The notes beneath the pieces are model-generated. The model worked only from the letters and a program-made list of their open reading frames with translations. It had not been told where the DNA came from and ran no database searches. DNA of 13,076 bases. Source: Clostridiales bacterium. GTDB lineage: Bacteria > Bacillota > Clostridia > Oscillospirales > QAMX01. The DNA lies in NCBI GenBank assembly GCA_003149835.1, contig QAMX01000082.1:1-13076 (forward strand), in the 5' to 3' direction. Shown piece after piece: positions 6,368 through 13,076 of the stretch; positions within the stretch are counted from its first letter, which is position 1, and each line of letters starts with the position of its first letter. Made by a program: the position numbers and the translations under genes.

Positions 6368-7744
6368 AGCACGTTCCAGAACGACTTGACGCAGGGCAGC
6401 GTCTCCAAGCAGTTAATCCGTTTTTCGATCCCGTTTTTGCTGTCCAACATTATTCAGGCGCTTTACAGCGTCGCCGACATGCTGATCGTCGGTTGGTATT
6501 TCGGTGAAAACGGCATCTCCGGCGTTTCCATCGGCAGTCAGGTGACGATGCTTGTCACCAATCTCGTCGTCGGCTTTACCGTCGGCGGAACCGTATTGAT
6601 CGCACAGTATTTCGGCGCGAAAAAGTTGGAGGACGTCCGTGAATCCATCGGAACGCTCTTTACGCTGCTGATAGCCGCCGCAGTGGTGATGACGCTGGTC
6701 TTTTATCTGTTGGCGAATCCGATCTTAGAGCTTCTGCGGACGCCTACGGAATCCTATGCGGATACATACTCCTATCTCATCATCTGCCTGTTCGGTACGA
6801 TTTTTATTTTCGGCTACAACGCCGTCTCGTCTATTCTGCGCGGGCTCGGCGATTCCAAGCGCCCGCTCTATTTTGTCGCCATCGCATGCGTCGCCAACGT
6901 CGTCCTCGATTTTATATTTGTAGGCGCTTTAAAGCTCTCATCCGCCGGCGCTGCGTACGCCACGGTCATTTCCCAAGCGCTGAGCCTCGCGCTCTCCGTC
7001 ATCTACCTCTGCCGCAACAACTTCATCTTTGATTTTAAGCTGAAAAGCTTTCTCCCGAAGCTGGATAAGGTGAAAAAAATCATCTCTCTCGGCCTCCCCT
7101 CTTCGATTCAAAACACGGTCAGCTCCATCTCGTTTTTGCTGATGACGGCGCTCGCCAACGATTATGGCGGCGTCAACGCCAGCGCGGCGATCGGCATTGT
7201 CGGCAAATTCAACGGCTTCGCCATTCTCCCCGCCATTGCCATGAGCTCGTCGGTATCCTCCATGGCCGGACAGAACATCGGCGCCGGCCTCTACGACCGA
7301 GCAAAGAAAACGATGTGGATCGCGCTGCGCATTTCGCTCCTGATCAGCGTGCTGATCTTCGCGTTCGTGCAGCTTTTTCCGGAAACCGTTCTGCGCCTTT
7401 TCTCCGACAAGGAAGCGGTGATTACCGACGGCGTCAAATATCTCCGCTCCTTCTCGTTTGATTATCTCTTCGTCTCCTTCTTCTTCTGCTTTAACGGGCT
7501 GATCATCGGCGCAGGCCATACGACTTTCTCGCTGATCAACGGCGTGCTGTGTTCGGTGCTGCTGCGCATGCCGATCGCCTACGTCTTCGGCTATACGTTT
7601 GATTTTGGCCTCGCGGGCATCGGCGCGGCCGCCCCGGGCGCGACGCTCGGAGCGATCTGTCTGTGCGGCTGGTTCATCGCCACCAAGCGCTGGCAAAAGG
7701 GCGGGCTGAAAATCCACGCTGAAACCGCCGAAACCGCGGCGTAA
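6365..7744 (+). CDS. MATE family multidrug/organic cation efflux transporter
   Basis: A cytoplasmic-membrane antiporter of the MOP superfamily, exporting drugs or metabolites by sodium or proton exchange. The 459 residues fit the usual 440-470. The N-terminus has the family signature (GSVSKQLIRFSIPFLLSNII at 11-30, then YSVADMLIVGW). About twelve hydrophobic helices are arranged as two six-helix bundles, joined near residues 225-245 by a charged loop containing KSFLPKLDKVKKI. The second half begins LGLPSSIQNTVSS, mirroring the first. The type is NorM/DinF/MepA-like; substrate and ion cannot be read from sequence. The start is TTG. It is a single-gene transcript, divergent from the acpS operon and closed by a strong terminator. 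Unlike its neighbours it reads on the plus strand, and it shares the GTTTACAGGC box with the opposing operon, so joint regulation is possible. Confidence 0.95.
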   Translation: MSTFQNDLTQGSVSKQLIRFSIPFLLSNIIQALYSVADMLIVGWYFGENGISGVSIGSQVTMLVTNLVVGFTVGGTVLIAQYFGAKKLEDVRESIGTLFTLLIAAAVVMTLVFYLLANPILELLRTPTESYADTYSYLIICLFGTIFIFGYNAVSSILRGLGDSKRPLYFVAIACVANVVLDFIFVGALKLSSAGAAYATVISQALSLALSVIYLCRNNFIFDFKLKSFLPKLDKVKKIISLGLPSSIQNTVSSISFLLMTALANDYGGVNASAAIGIVGKFNGFAILPAIAMSSSVSSMAGQNIGAGLYDRAKKTMWIALRISLLISVLIFAFVQLFPETVLRLFSDKEAVITDGVKYLRSFSFDYLFVSFFFCFNGLIIGAGHTTFSLINGVLCSVLLRMPIAYVFGYTFDFGLAGIGAAAPGATLGAICLCGWFIATKRWQKGGLKIHAETAETAA

Positions 7745-7764
7745 TCCGAAACAAGCTTCGCTTT

Positions 7765-7792
7765 AAGGCCGGGCCGAGTCCCGGCCTTTTTT
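7765..7792 (+). terminator. Rho-independent terminator of the MATE gene
   Basis: A 9-bp perfect stem AAGGCCGGG / CCCGGCCTT (7765-7773, 7780-7788) with a 6-nt loop runs into a TTTTTT tract ending at 7792, 20 nt after the stop codon. The surrounding gene-free stretch 7745-8054 lies between convergent genes and contains only this terminator and the one at 7964-8010; I see no gene in 7793-7963. Confidence 0.93.
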
Positions 7793-7963
7793 ATGACAAA
7801 GGCTCTGTTTTTGAAAACCTTCGGCTGTCGGCCGCTTCTGTCCGAAATCCGTTCCATCTTTTTTGGCACGGTATGATCCGTCTTTTTCACACGGCATCGG
7901 GCGTTTTCAAGCCGCTGTGTTCCCCGACCCCATATCCACTAAAAACGTCCCGAAGTTCGAACG

Positions 7964-8010
7964 AAAAGGGCCCCTGAAAGAGAACGCGCTGTTCTCTTTC
8001 AGGGGCTCTT
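7964..8010 (-). terminator. Terminator of the EF-G-like gene, possibly bidirectional
   Basis: A perfect 16-bp stem GCCCCTGAAAGAGAAC / GTTCTCTTTCAGGGGC (7970-7985, 7991-8006) with a 5-nt loop lies about 50 nt beyond the gene's stop. On the minus strand CCTTTTCG follows; on the plus strand TCTTTCTTG follows. Both U tracts are modest but the stem is very stable, so it may act in both directions between the convergent genes. Confidence 0.8.
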
Positions 8011-8054
8011 TCTTGATATTGTACGTTTTCCGGCACTCAGGCAGAGATACCGCC

Positions 8055-10130
8055 TTATTCGTCCTCTTCCTCTTCCATGCGGGCCTTGGCTTCCTCGATG
8101 ATCTGCTGCTGCACCATCGGCGGAACTTCCTCATAGCGGACAAAGTCGAGCGTGAAGCTGCCCCAGCCGCGCGTCATGGAGCGCAGGTCGATCGCATACG
8201 AGTTCATCTCGGAGATCGGCACCTCGGCCTCGATCACCTGCATATTGTCCTCCGCCGGCTCCATGCCGATGACGCGGCCGCGCCGCTTGCTCAGGTCGCC
8301 GCTGATGTCGCCCATGTAATCGGCGGGGATCGTCACTTTCAGCAGTCCGTACGGTTCGAGAATGACGGGGTTGGCGTTGGGCAGGCCGTTCTTATACGCC
8401 AGCCGCGCCGCCAGCTTAAAGGAAAGCTCGTTGGAGTCAACGTCGTGATAAGAGCCGTCATAGAGCACGGCTTTGAGGTTGACGACGGGATAACCGGCGA
8501 GCACGCCCTTGTCCATACTCTCGCGCAGGCCTTTTTCGACGGCGGGATGGAAGTTTTTCGGAACGCTGCCGCCGAAAATCTCCTCGGCGAAAACGAGATC
8601 CAGCTCTTCGGTCGGCTCAAAGCGGATCTTGACGTGGCCAAACTGCCCGTGACCGCCGGATTGCTTTTTGTGGCGGCCCTCCGCCTCGACCTTTTTGCGG
8701 ATCTTCTCGCGATAGGCGATCCGCGGCGCGGTCAGATCGACGTCGACGCCGAATTTGCTCTTTAACTTGGAGCAGAGCACGTCGAGGTGGATATCGCCCA
8801 TACCCGAAATCGTCTGCTGATGCGTCTCGGCGTTGATCGCGTTTTCAAAGACGGGATCCTCGTCGTGCAGGCGGGCGAGACCGGTGGCGATCTTTTCCTC
8901 GGCGGCCTTATTTTTGGCGACGATCGCCTTGGTATAGCAGACGCGCGGGAAATCTATGCCCTTGATCACGACGTTCAGCCCCGGAGCGCAGAGCGTGTCG
9001 CCCGTGCGCGTTTCCGTGAGCTTGGCAACCGCGCCGATGTCACCGGTGCCGATTTCCGCAACCTCGGCGTTTTTCTTGCCGCGGACCATATAAATACGGC
9101 CGATTTTTTCGCTCGTGCCGTTGGTGGTGTTGGTCATTGCCGTATCCGGCGTGACCTTTCCGGACAAAACCTTGAAGAAAGAGAAACGGCCGTACTGGTC
9201 GGCGACCGTTTTGAAGACAAACGCGCAGGCCGCCCCGCTTTCATTGAGCGCATACGGTTTTTCCTCGCCGTCGACGAGCTGAATCTCGTCCTTTCCCTCG
9301 GCAGGCGACGGGAAATATTCGATGATCCCGTTCAGCAGCGCCTCGGTTCCCAGTCCGCTTACCGCCGAGCCGCAGAACACCGGGCAAATCGCGCGCGAGG
9401 CGACGCCGGCGCGGATACCCGCGGCGAACTCCTCGTCCGTAAACTCCTCGCCGCCGAAGAATTTCTCCATCAGCTCGTCGTTGGTTTCGGCGACGTTCTC
9501 CGCCAGCGCGGAGCGGTACTCCTCGACCTTTTCCTCCATCGACGCGGGGATCGAAATCTCCGTGACCTTATGGTTGGCGGTCTGATAGGCTTTTTTCGTG
9601 ACGATGTTGATAATCCCCGTCGCCGTGCCGTTTTCCATGATCGGGATGACGATCGGCGCGATGGAGATCCCGAAGATTGAGCGCGCCTCCTCATAGGTCT
9701 TATAAAAGTCGGCGTGTTCCTCGTCAAGCTTGGATATGTAGATCGCGCAGGGCTTGTCTTCATGCTTTAAATTCAGCCACGCCTTCTGCGCGCCGACAGA
9801 GATACCGCTTTTGGCGCCGATGACAATGACCGCCGCGTCGGAGACGCGGAGCGCTTCCGTCACTTCGCCGACAAAATCGAAAAAGCCCGGCGCGTCCAGA
9901 ACGTTTATTTTATAACCGCCGGTTTCGACGGGACAGACGGAGGTCTGGATTGAAATGACCCGCTTGATTTCCTCAGGGTCATAGTCCGAAACCGTATTGC
10001 CGTCCGTCACTTTGCCCAGACGGTCTGTCACCTTGTTGGCATATAAAATGCTCTCTGTAAGCGACGTTTTCCCGTCACCGCCGTGACCTAAGAGACAGAT
10101 GTTGCGAATCTTTTCAATGGAATATGCCAT
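8055..10130 (-). CDS. Elongation factor G-like translational GTPase (second-paralogue type, EF-G-2/FusA2-like)
   Basis: A 691-residue cytoplasmic ribosome-binding GTPase with all five EF-G domains. The nucleotide-binding motifs diverge from canonical EF-G. The P-loop is GHGGDGKTS (15-23) rather than AHIDAGKTT. Switch I reads KRVISIQTS (56-64) instead of the RGITI pattern. G3 is DAPGFFDF (79-86) rather than DTPGHVDF. G4 is SKLDEEHADF (133-142) rather than NKMD. G5 is CGSA (253-256). Domain II covers roughly 290-380, domain III contains SGMGDIHLDV (442-451), domain IV (about 468-590) keeps the tip sequence SYHDVDSNE (560-568), and domain V follows to about 675 with an acidic tail EEEEDE. This fits the EF-G-like paralogues known from Thermus (EF-G-2), mycobacteria (FusA2) and many Clostridia, whose role is unsettled; I expect a canonical fusA beside tuf elsewhere. 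TetM-type resistance is unlikely because those proteins keep HVDAGKTT. The ATG at 10130 has an AAGGAG site 10-11 nt upstream. Confidence 0.92.
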   Translation of the reverse strand: MAYSIEKIRNICLLGHGGDGKTSLTESILYANKVTDRLGKVTDGNTVSDYDPEEIKRVISIQTSVCPVETGGYKINVLDAPGFFDFVGEVTEALRVSDAAVIVIGAKSGISVGAQKAWLNLKHEDKPCAIYISKLDEEHADFYKTYEEARSIFGISIAPIVIPIMENGTATGIINIVTKKAYQTANHKVTEISIPASMEEKVEEYRSALAENVAETNDELMEKFFGGEEFTDEEFAAGIRAGVASRAICPVFCGSAVSGLGTEALLNGIIEYFPSPAEGKDEIQLVDGEEKPYALNESGAACAFVFKTVADQYGRFSFFKVLSGKVTPDTAMTNTTNGTSEKIGRIYMVRGKKNAEVAEIGTGDIGAVAKLTETRTGDTLCAPGLNVVIKGIDFPRVCYTKAIVAKNKAAEEKIATGLARLHDEDPVFENAINAETHQQTISGMGDIHLDVLCSKLKSKFGVDVDLTAPRIAYREKIRKKVEAEGRHKKQSGGHGQFGHVKIRFEPTEELDLVFAEEIFGGSVPKNFHPAVEKGLRESMDKGVLAGYPVVNLKAVLYDGSYHDVDSNELSFKLAARLAYKNGLPNANPVILEPYGLLKVTIPADYMGDISGDLSKRRGRVIGMEPAEDNMQVIEAEVPISEMNSYAIDLRSMTRGWGSFTLDFVRYEEVPPMVQQQIIEEAKARMEEEEDE

Positions 10131-10193
10131 CCGTTTTACTCTCCTTTATGATAATGAATATCGGCCAAACTGTTCAAGGTGCGCTTCCAAATA

Positions 10194-10222
10194 ATTATAT
10201 CGCAGTTCCGCCAAGAAATCAA
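10194..10222 (-). promoter_or_regulatory. Sigma-A type promoter of the EF-G-like gene
   Basis: On the minus strand TTGATT (10222-10217), 17 bases, TATAAT (10199-10194). It lies in the 131-nt gap after the membrane-protein gene and gives a leader of about 57 nt. I see no terminator between the upstream stop and this promoter, so read-through from upstream is also possible. Confidence 0.7.
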
Positions 10223-10261
10223 TGACTATTTTTGACTTTTTCGATATTTCTTGTCAAAGGC

Positions 10262-12652
10262 TCAAAACCGGTTGACCCATGCGGCAAAAACGAACGGAGG
10301 AACGGCCCAGAGCAGGTAGTAGAGAAGCATATTGACCGGCGTCGCCGCCTCAGCCCACCCGAAATAGGCCATCAACGTGCCCAGCAGCAAGCCGATCACC
10401 GAGGAAAGCAGCGAGAAAATGACGGACAGGCGCGCCGAGGTTCTGTACCGCCGGCAGCTGATCAGCGCTTCGGCGACCGCGTCGCTGCCGCCGTAGGTGA
10501 CGATCAGCCCGTCGGATTCGAGCGCGAGCGACTTGTCCGACATGGCGACGCGCAGATCTGCGGGCGGATAGACCACATCCGAGGAGGAGACGCCGAAACG
10601 GCTCTGGATAAACGCGGCCGTGACGTTAAAGTCGCGCGTGGCGACTACCGGCATATAGCCGTTGTCCTCCAACAGATTCAATGCGTAATCCGCCTTCGGC
10701 GTCACCTGATACTTGACGGCGAAGATCGCCAGCAGCTCCGAGTCGACGACGCAGAACACGGCCGTTTTCAGCTTGATATCCGGCGGGATCTTGATCCACG
10801 CGCGCTGGACAAACGAGGCCGTCCCCACCATGACGCGGCGGCCGTCGACGACGCCCGTGATGCCGCCGGCATCCGAGAACACCAGCTCGCTGACAGGGCG
10901 GAGCGGCGCGTAGCTGTCGCTTGCCAGGCGGAGAAACGGCTTGGCAAGCGCCGTCTGCGCCGCGTCGAGCACGCTCGCCGTCACTGAGAGCGCCAGCTCC
11001 TTTTTATCCGGGTTCATCAGCTTATAGCCGTTGACCGAGATCGCGTCGCCCGGGAAAATATCGTCGTCGGTCATCAGCACAAACGACCGCCCCGCCATAT
11101 GCGCCACCGCTTTGCCGCCGCCGAGCAGCACGCCGCTTTTGTACATCCGTTTGGCCGCCTTGGCGAGCGGCAGCGCCGCCGCAATCGGAATGCCGAGCGC
11201 GGGCGTAAACGCCGTGATAATCGACCAGCACCACAAAAACGGCGCGCCGCTGTTCGTCGCATAGCCGCAGTAAACGGCGAGGAACAGCGAGACAAGCAGG
11301 ACGAGCGGCGAATACCAGAGCATCGCCGCCGACGCCGCGTCGTTCTCGCCGAAGGTTCTGTAAAAACCCTGATAATTCGTGGCGTTTGCGACCGTATAGA
11401 TCACGTCGCCGTCGTATTTTTCAGGAAGAACCGTCAGCGTTTTCGAGCGTTGCAGCCTGTAACAGCTGCGAATCGAGCGGTAATAGGATTTATATTTGAT
11501 CTTATTGCCGAGCAGCGTAAACAGCGCCGCCAGCGCCGGCAGAACGGCGACGGGCGCATACGCCGCCGCCCCCGCCGCGTCCCTGCACAGCTCCGGCGAA
11601 ATCGCCACCGCCGCGCAGTAAGCCGTGGAAACGCACAGCGAGGAGGCCACAAGCGTCTCGCCGCCGGCGCGCAGCATCAGCAGACCCGCGACGCCGCGCG
11701 CGATCATGTCGTAGCTCAGCGCGATGACCATACCGAGAAGGCCGGCGTTTATCAGCGCATGGGTGCGCGGATGCGCGGCAAACGAAGCCGCCTCCGGCAT
11801 CGGCAGATCGAGATACGAAGCCGCCGTCATATAAAACAGCGGGATACAGAGCAGAAAAACCAAGTAAAAGCGCACGGACGCGGAGCGGCGGCTGCGCTCG
11901 AATTTTTTGAGCATGCTCAGCGGATTCAGCGTCGGTTTCGGCTTTGGTTCAGGCGGAGCCGCTTTCGGCGCCGGCCGGCGGTATCGCTGTCCCGCCGGTT
12001 TTTCCGCGCGTTCGCGCTCCATCTCCGCCTTAGCCGCCGGCGGAACCGGCACCGGTCCGGTTTTGATATGCGCGGGTTTCAGCTTCTGCTTTCGCACCGA
12101 CTTTTTCGCCGTTTCGTTTTCGGAGAGAATTTGCTGGCGCAGCTTTTTGATTCGTTTCTGTTTTTTCTCGTATACCGAGTCGAACGCGGCCGTATCGATC
12201 ACCGCTTCCGCGGCGATGGCGGAGGGCACGACGAGGTCCTCGGCTCTGACCTCCGGCCGCTTCGCGCGCCGGATCGGCACGACGTTCGCCGGTTCCTTCT
12301 CAGACGATCCCTTTTCATCGGAAACACGGTCCCCGGCCGTATCTATGCGCTCTTGTTCCAAAGCTTCCGGCGCTTTATGCGGCGCGGCCTGTCCGCCTCC
12401 GGCCGTTTCGGCGGGCGGAACGGCAGCCGGCCTCAGTTCCGCCGCAGCGGCCGGCTCCTCTTTCCGCTTTTCTTCCGGCTTCGCCGCTTTTGGCGGAGGC
12501 GGAGCTTCTTCGCTCTGCGCTTTCTCTCTTGCAGCTGCGGCCTTTGTTTCAGCGGCGGGCGGGTGCGGCGCCGACGAAAATTCGGCGAGAATGGATTCCA
12601 GAGAAAATTCGTCGGCTGCGGCCTGTCCTGCCGAGCCGGTATTCATATCCAT
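10262..12652 (-). CDS. Catalytically degenerate P1B-type ATPase-like membrane protein with long disordered N-terminus
   Basis: Function unknown. The 796 residues show P1B-ATPase architecture without its chemistry. Residues 1-25 contain a short acidic/hydrophobic motif (FSLESILAEF, 16-25). Residues 27-243 are Ala/Pro/Glu/Lys-rich and probably disordered, with a basic helical stretch at 161-193. Membrane helices lie near 260-282, 298-318, 331-352, 364-382, 444-464, 471-496, 742-764 and 772-794. The actuator position (384-443) is only about 60 residues and has no TGE. In helix 6 TPALGIP (483-489) replaces the CPC metal site, yet the following LPLAKAAKRMYKSGVLLGGG keeps the family pattern. At the phosphorylation site VLMTDDDIFPGD (525-536) replaces DKTGTLT. 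N-domain relics (GGITGVVDGRRVMVG, 596-610) and P-domain relics (ATRDFN for TGDN, 671-676) follow; GDGxND is absent. The frame is intact, so it is not a decayed gene. The ATG at 12652 is preferred because AAGGA lies 9 nt ahead; an ATG at 12673 would add seven residues. Confidence 0.88.
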   Translation of the reverse strand: MDMNTGSAGQAAADEFSLESILAEFSSAPHPPAAETKAAAAREKAQSEEAPPPPKAAKPEEKRKEEPAAAAELRPAAVPPAETAGGGQAAPHKAPEALEQERIDTAGDRVSDEKGSSEKEPANVVPIRRAKRPEVRAEDLVVPSAIAAEAVIDTAAFDSVYEKKQKRIKKLRQQILSENETAKKSVRKQKLKPAHIKTGPVPVPPAAKAEMERERAEKPAGQRYRRPAPKAAPPEPKPKPTLNPLSMLKKFERSRRSASVRFYLVFLLCIPLFYMTAASYLDLPMPEAASFAAHPRTHALINAGLLGMVIALSYDMIARGVAGLLMLRAGGETLVASSLCVSTAYCAAVAISPELCRDAAGAAAYAPVAVLPALAALFTLLGNKIKYKSYYRSIRSCYRLQRSKTLTVLPEKYDGDVIYTVANATNYQGFYRTFGENDAASAAMLWYSPLVLLVSLFLAVYCGYATNSGAPFLWCWSIITAFTPALGIPIAAALPLAKAAKRMYKSGVLLGGGKAVAHMAGRSFVLMTDDDIFPGDAISVNGYKLMNPDKKELALSVTASVLDAAQTALAKPFLRLASDSYAPLRPVSELVFSDAGGITGVVDGRRVMVGTASFVQRAWIKIPPDIKLKTAVFCVVDSELLAIFAVKYQVTPKADYALNLLEDNGYMPVVATRDFNVTAAFIQSRFGVSSSDVVYPPADLRVAMSDKSLALESDGLIVTYGGSDAVAEALISCRRYRTSARLSVIFSLLSSVIGLLLGTLMAYFGWAEAATPVNMLLYYLLWAVPPFVFAAWVNRF

Positions 12653-12661
12653 GAGCGGATT

Positions 12662-12666
12662 TCCTT
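12662..12666 (-). promoter_or_regulatory. Ribosome binding site deciding the start of the P1B-like gene
   Basis: AAGGA inside an A-rich run lies 9 nt before the ATG at 12652. The upstream alternative ATG at 12673 has only AGG 5 nt away. The 139-nt gap back to the methyltransferase gene (12674-12812) shows no convincing promoter and no U-tailed terminator, so co-transcription with that gene is likely. Confidence 0.5.
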
Positions 12667-12812
12667 TTTTCATATGTGCCTATTGAGCGCCGGGCGGCGC
12701 GCCATCCTTTTTCCATAAAATTCATGCTTGACCGCGTTTTACGGTCCGCCGGTGCGTTGAGATTTTCTCCGGCAGAGATCGGTATTTTGGCGTTTCGCCG
12801 CAAAACCGGCTG

Positions 12813-13076
12813 TCAGCGCTGCTGCGGCCGCTGTCTGACCGCTTCGTAGAGAAAAACGGCGGCCGCAGCGGAGACATTGAGCGAATTGACCTTGCCGAGC
12901 ATAGGAATCCGCACCAAAAAGTCACAGTCCTCCCGGATGAGCCTCGAAAGCCCGTCGCCCTCGGAACCGAGCACGATCGCCGCGGCCGAGGTCATATCGG
13001 TCTCGCAGACCAGCCTGTCCCCCGCGCCGTCGGCGCCGTAAAGCCAGACGCCGGCCTCTTTCAGCTCGTTGAGCGC
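12813..13076 (-). CDS. SpoU/TrmH family RNA 2'-O-ribose methyltransferase, C-terminal part (cut by window edge)
   Basis: The last 87 residues and TGA stop of a protein whose N-terminus lies beyond the window. The fragment carries two of the SPOUT-fold signature blocks: IVLGSEGDGLSRL, the GxExxG block of the SAM-binding knot, and IPMLGKVNSLNVSAAAAV followed by FLYEAVRQR, the knot-closing block. The protein transfers methyl from S-adenosylmethionine to a ribose 2'-OH in RNA. In Clostridia the gene in this form is usually RlmB-like, modifying a guanosine of 23S rRNA, but TrmH-like tRNA modification or a paralogue cannot be excluded from the C-terminus alone. It reads toward the P1B-like gene 160 nt downstream. 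Confidence 0.92.
   Translation of the reverse strand, partial: ALNELKEAGVWLYGADGAGDRLVCETDMTSAAAIVLGSEGDGLSRLIREDCDFLVRIPMLGKVNSLNVSAAAAVFLYEAVRQRPQQR

Noticed and set aside
10262..12652. Calling the P1B-like gene a pseudogene because motifs are missing
   Set aside because: The frame is continuous, has a good ribosome binding site, and the loss is at specific motifs while helices and domain order remain.
11099..12718. A 539-codon arginine-rich open frame on the plus strand opposite the P1B-like gene
   Set aside because: Composition is dominated by Arg from antisense Ala/Pro/Ser codons. There is no signal, domain or start site, and the minus-strand product has coherent helices and P-type ATPase relics.
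12549..12803. An 84-codon minus-strand frame overlapping the start of the P1B-like gene
   Set aside because: It overlaps the start of a well-supported gene in another frame, has Arg/Ser-rich composition and lacks a good ribosome binding site at its ATG.
12674..12812. Terminator or promoter between the methyltransferase and the P1B-like gene
   Set aside because: Only weak hairpins (for example GACCG/CGGTC at 12730-12746) without a U run, and no -35/-10 pair at acceptable spacing.

Overview
The window looks like a chromosomal segment of a GC-rich member of the Bacillota, most likely class Clostridia. The support is purine-rich AGGAGG-type ribosome binding sites, consensus sigma-A promoters, U-tailed hairpin terminators, and the gene order acpS - NAD(P)HX dehydratase - small lipoprotein - alanine racemase. 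That order matches the locus that carries the germination lipoprotein GerS beside alr2 in Clostridioides difficile. Nine protein genes are visible, two cut by the window edges. I see no rRNA, tRNA, CRISPR array, insertion sequence or prophage gene.

Left end (1-2335): a secreted, probably lipid-anchored parallel beta-helix protein reads leftward off the window. It has its own strong promoter (TTGACA-N17-TATGCT) and an inverted repeat just upstream of it. Next comes the terminator of the neighbouring operon.

Operon (2336-6207, minus strand): a TTGAAA-N17-TATAAT promoter and a hairpin-rich leader of about 115 nt precede five tightly packed genes: a two-helix membrane protein, acpS, nnrD, a GerS-like lipoprotein and alr. 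They combine acyl-carrier-protein activation, nicotinamide cofactor repair and D-alanine supply with a lipoprotein probably tied to the spore envelope.

Divergent MATE transporter (6365-7744, plus strand): it starts at TTG and ends in a textbook terminator. The identical 10-mer GTTTACAGGC precedes it and precedes the opposing operon promoter, in the same orientation relative to each gene.

Right half (8055-13076, minus strand): an EF-G-like translational GTPase (second-paralogue type), then the most unusual gene of the window, then the C-terminal part of a SpoU/TrmH-type RNA 2'-O-methyltransferase. The unusual gene encodes a 796-residue protein with the eight-helix layout of a P1B metal-transporting ATPase but none of the catalytic motifs. 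The DKTGT phosphorylation site, TGE actuator motif, CPC metal site, TGDN and GDGxND are all absent or altered, and a roughly 240-residue Ala/Pro/Glu/Lys-rich tail precedes the membrane part. I regard this intact 'pseudo-P-type ATPase' as the best candidate here for an undescribed system.
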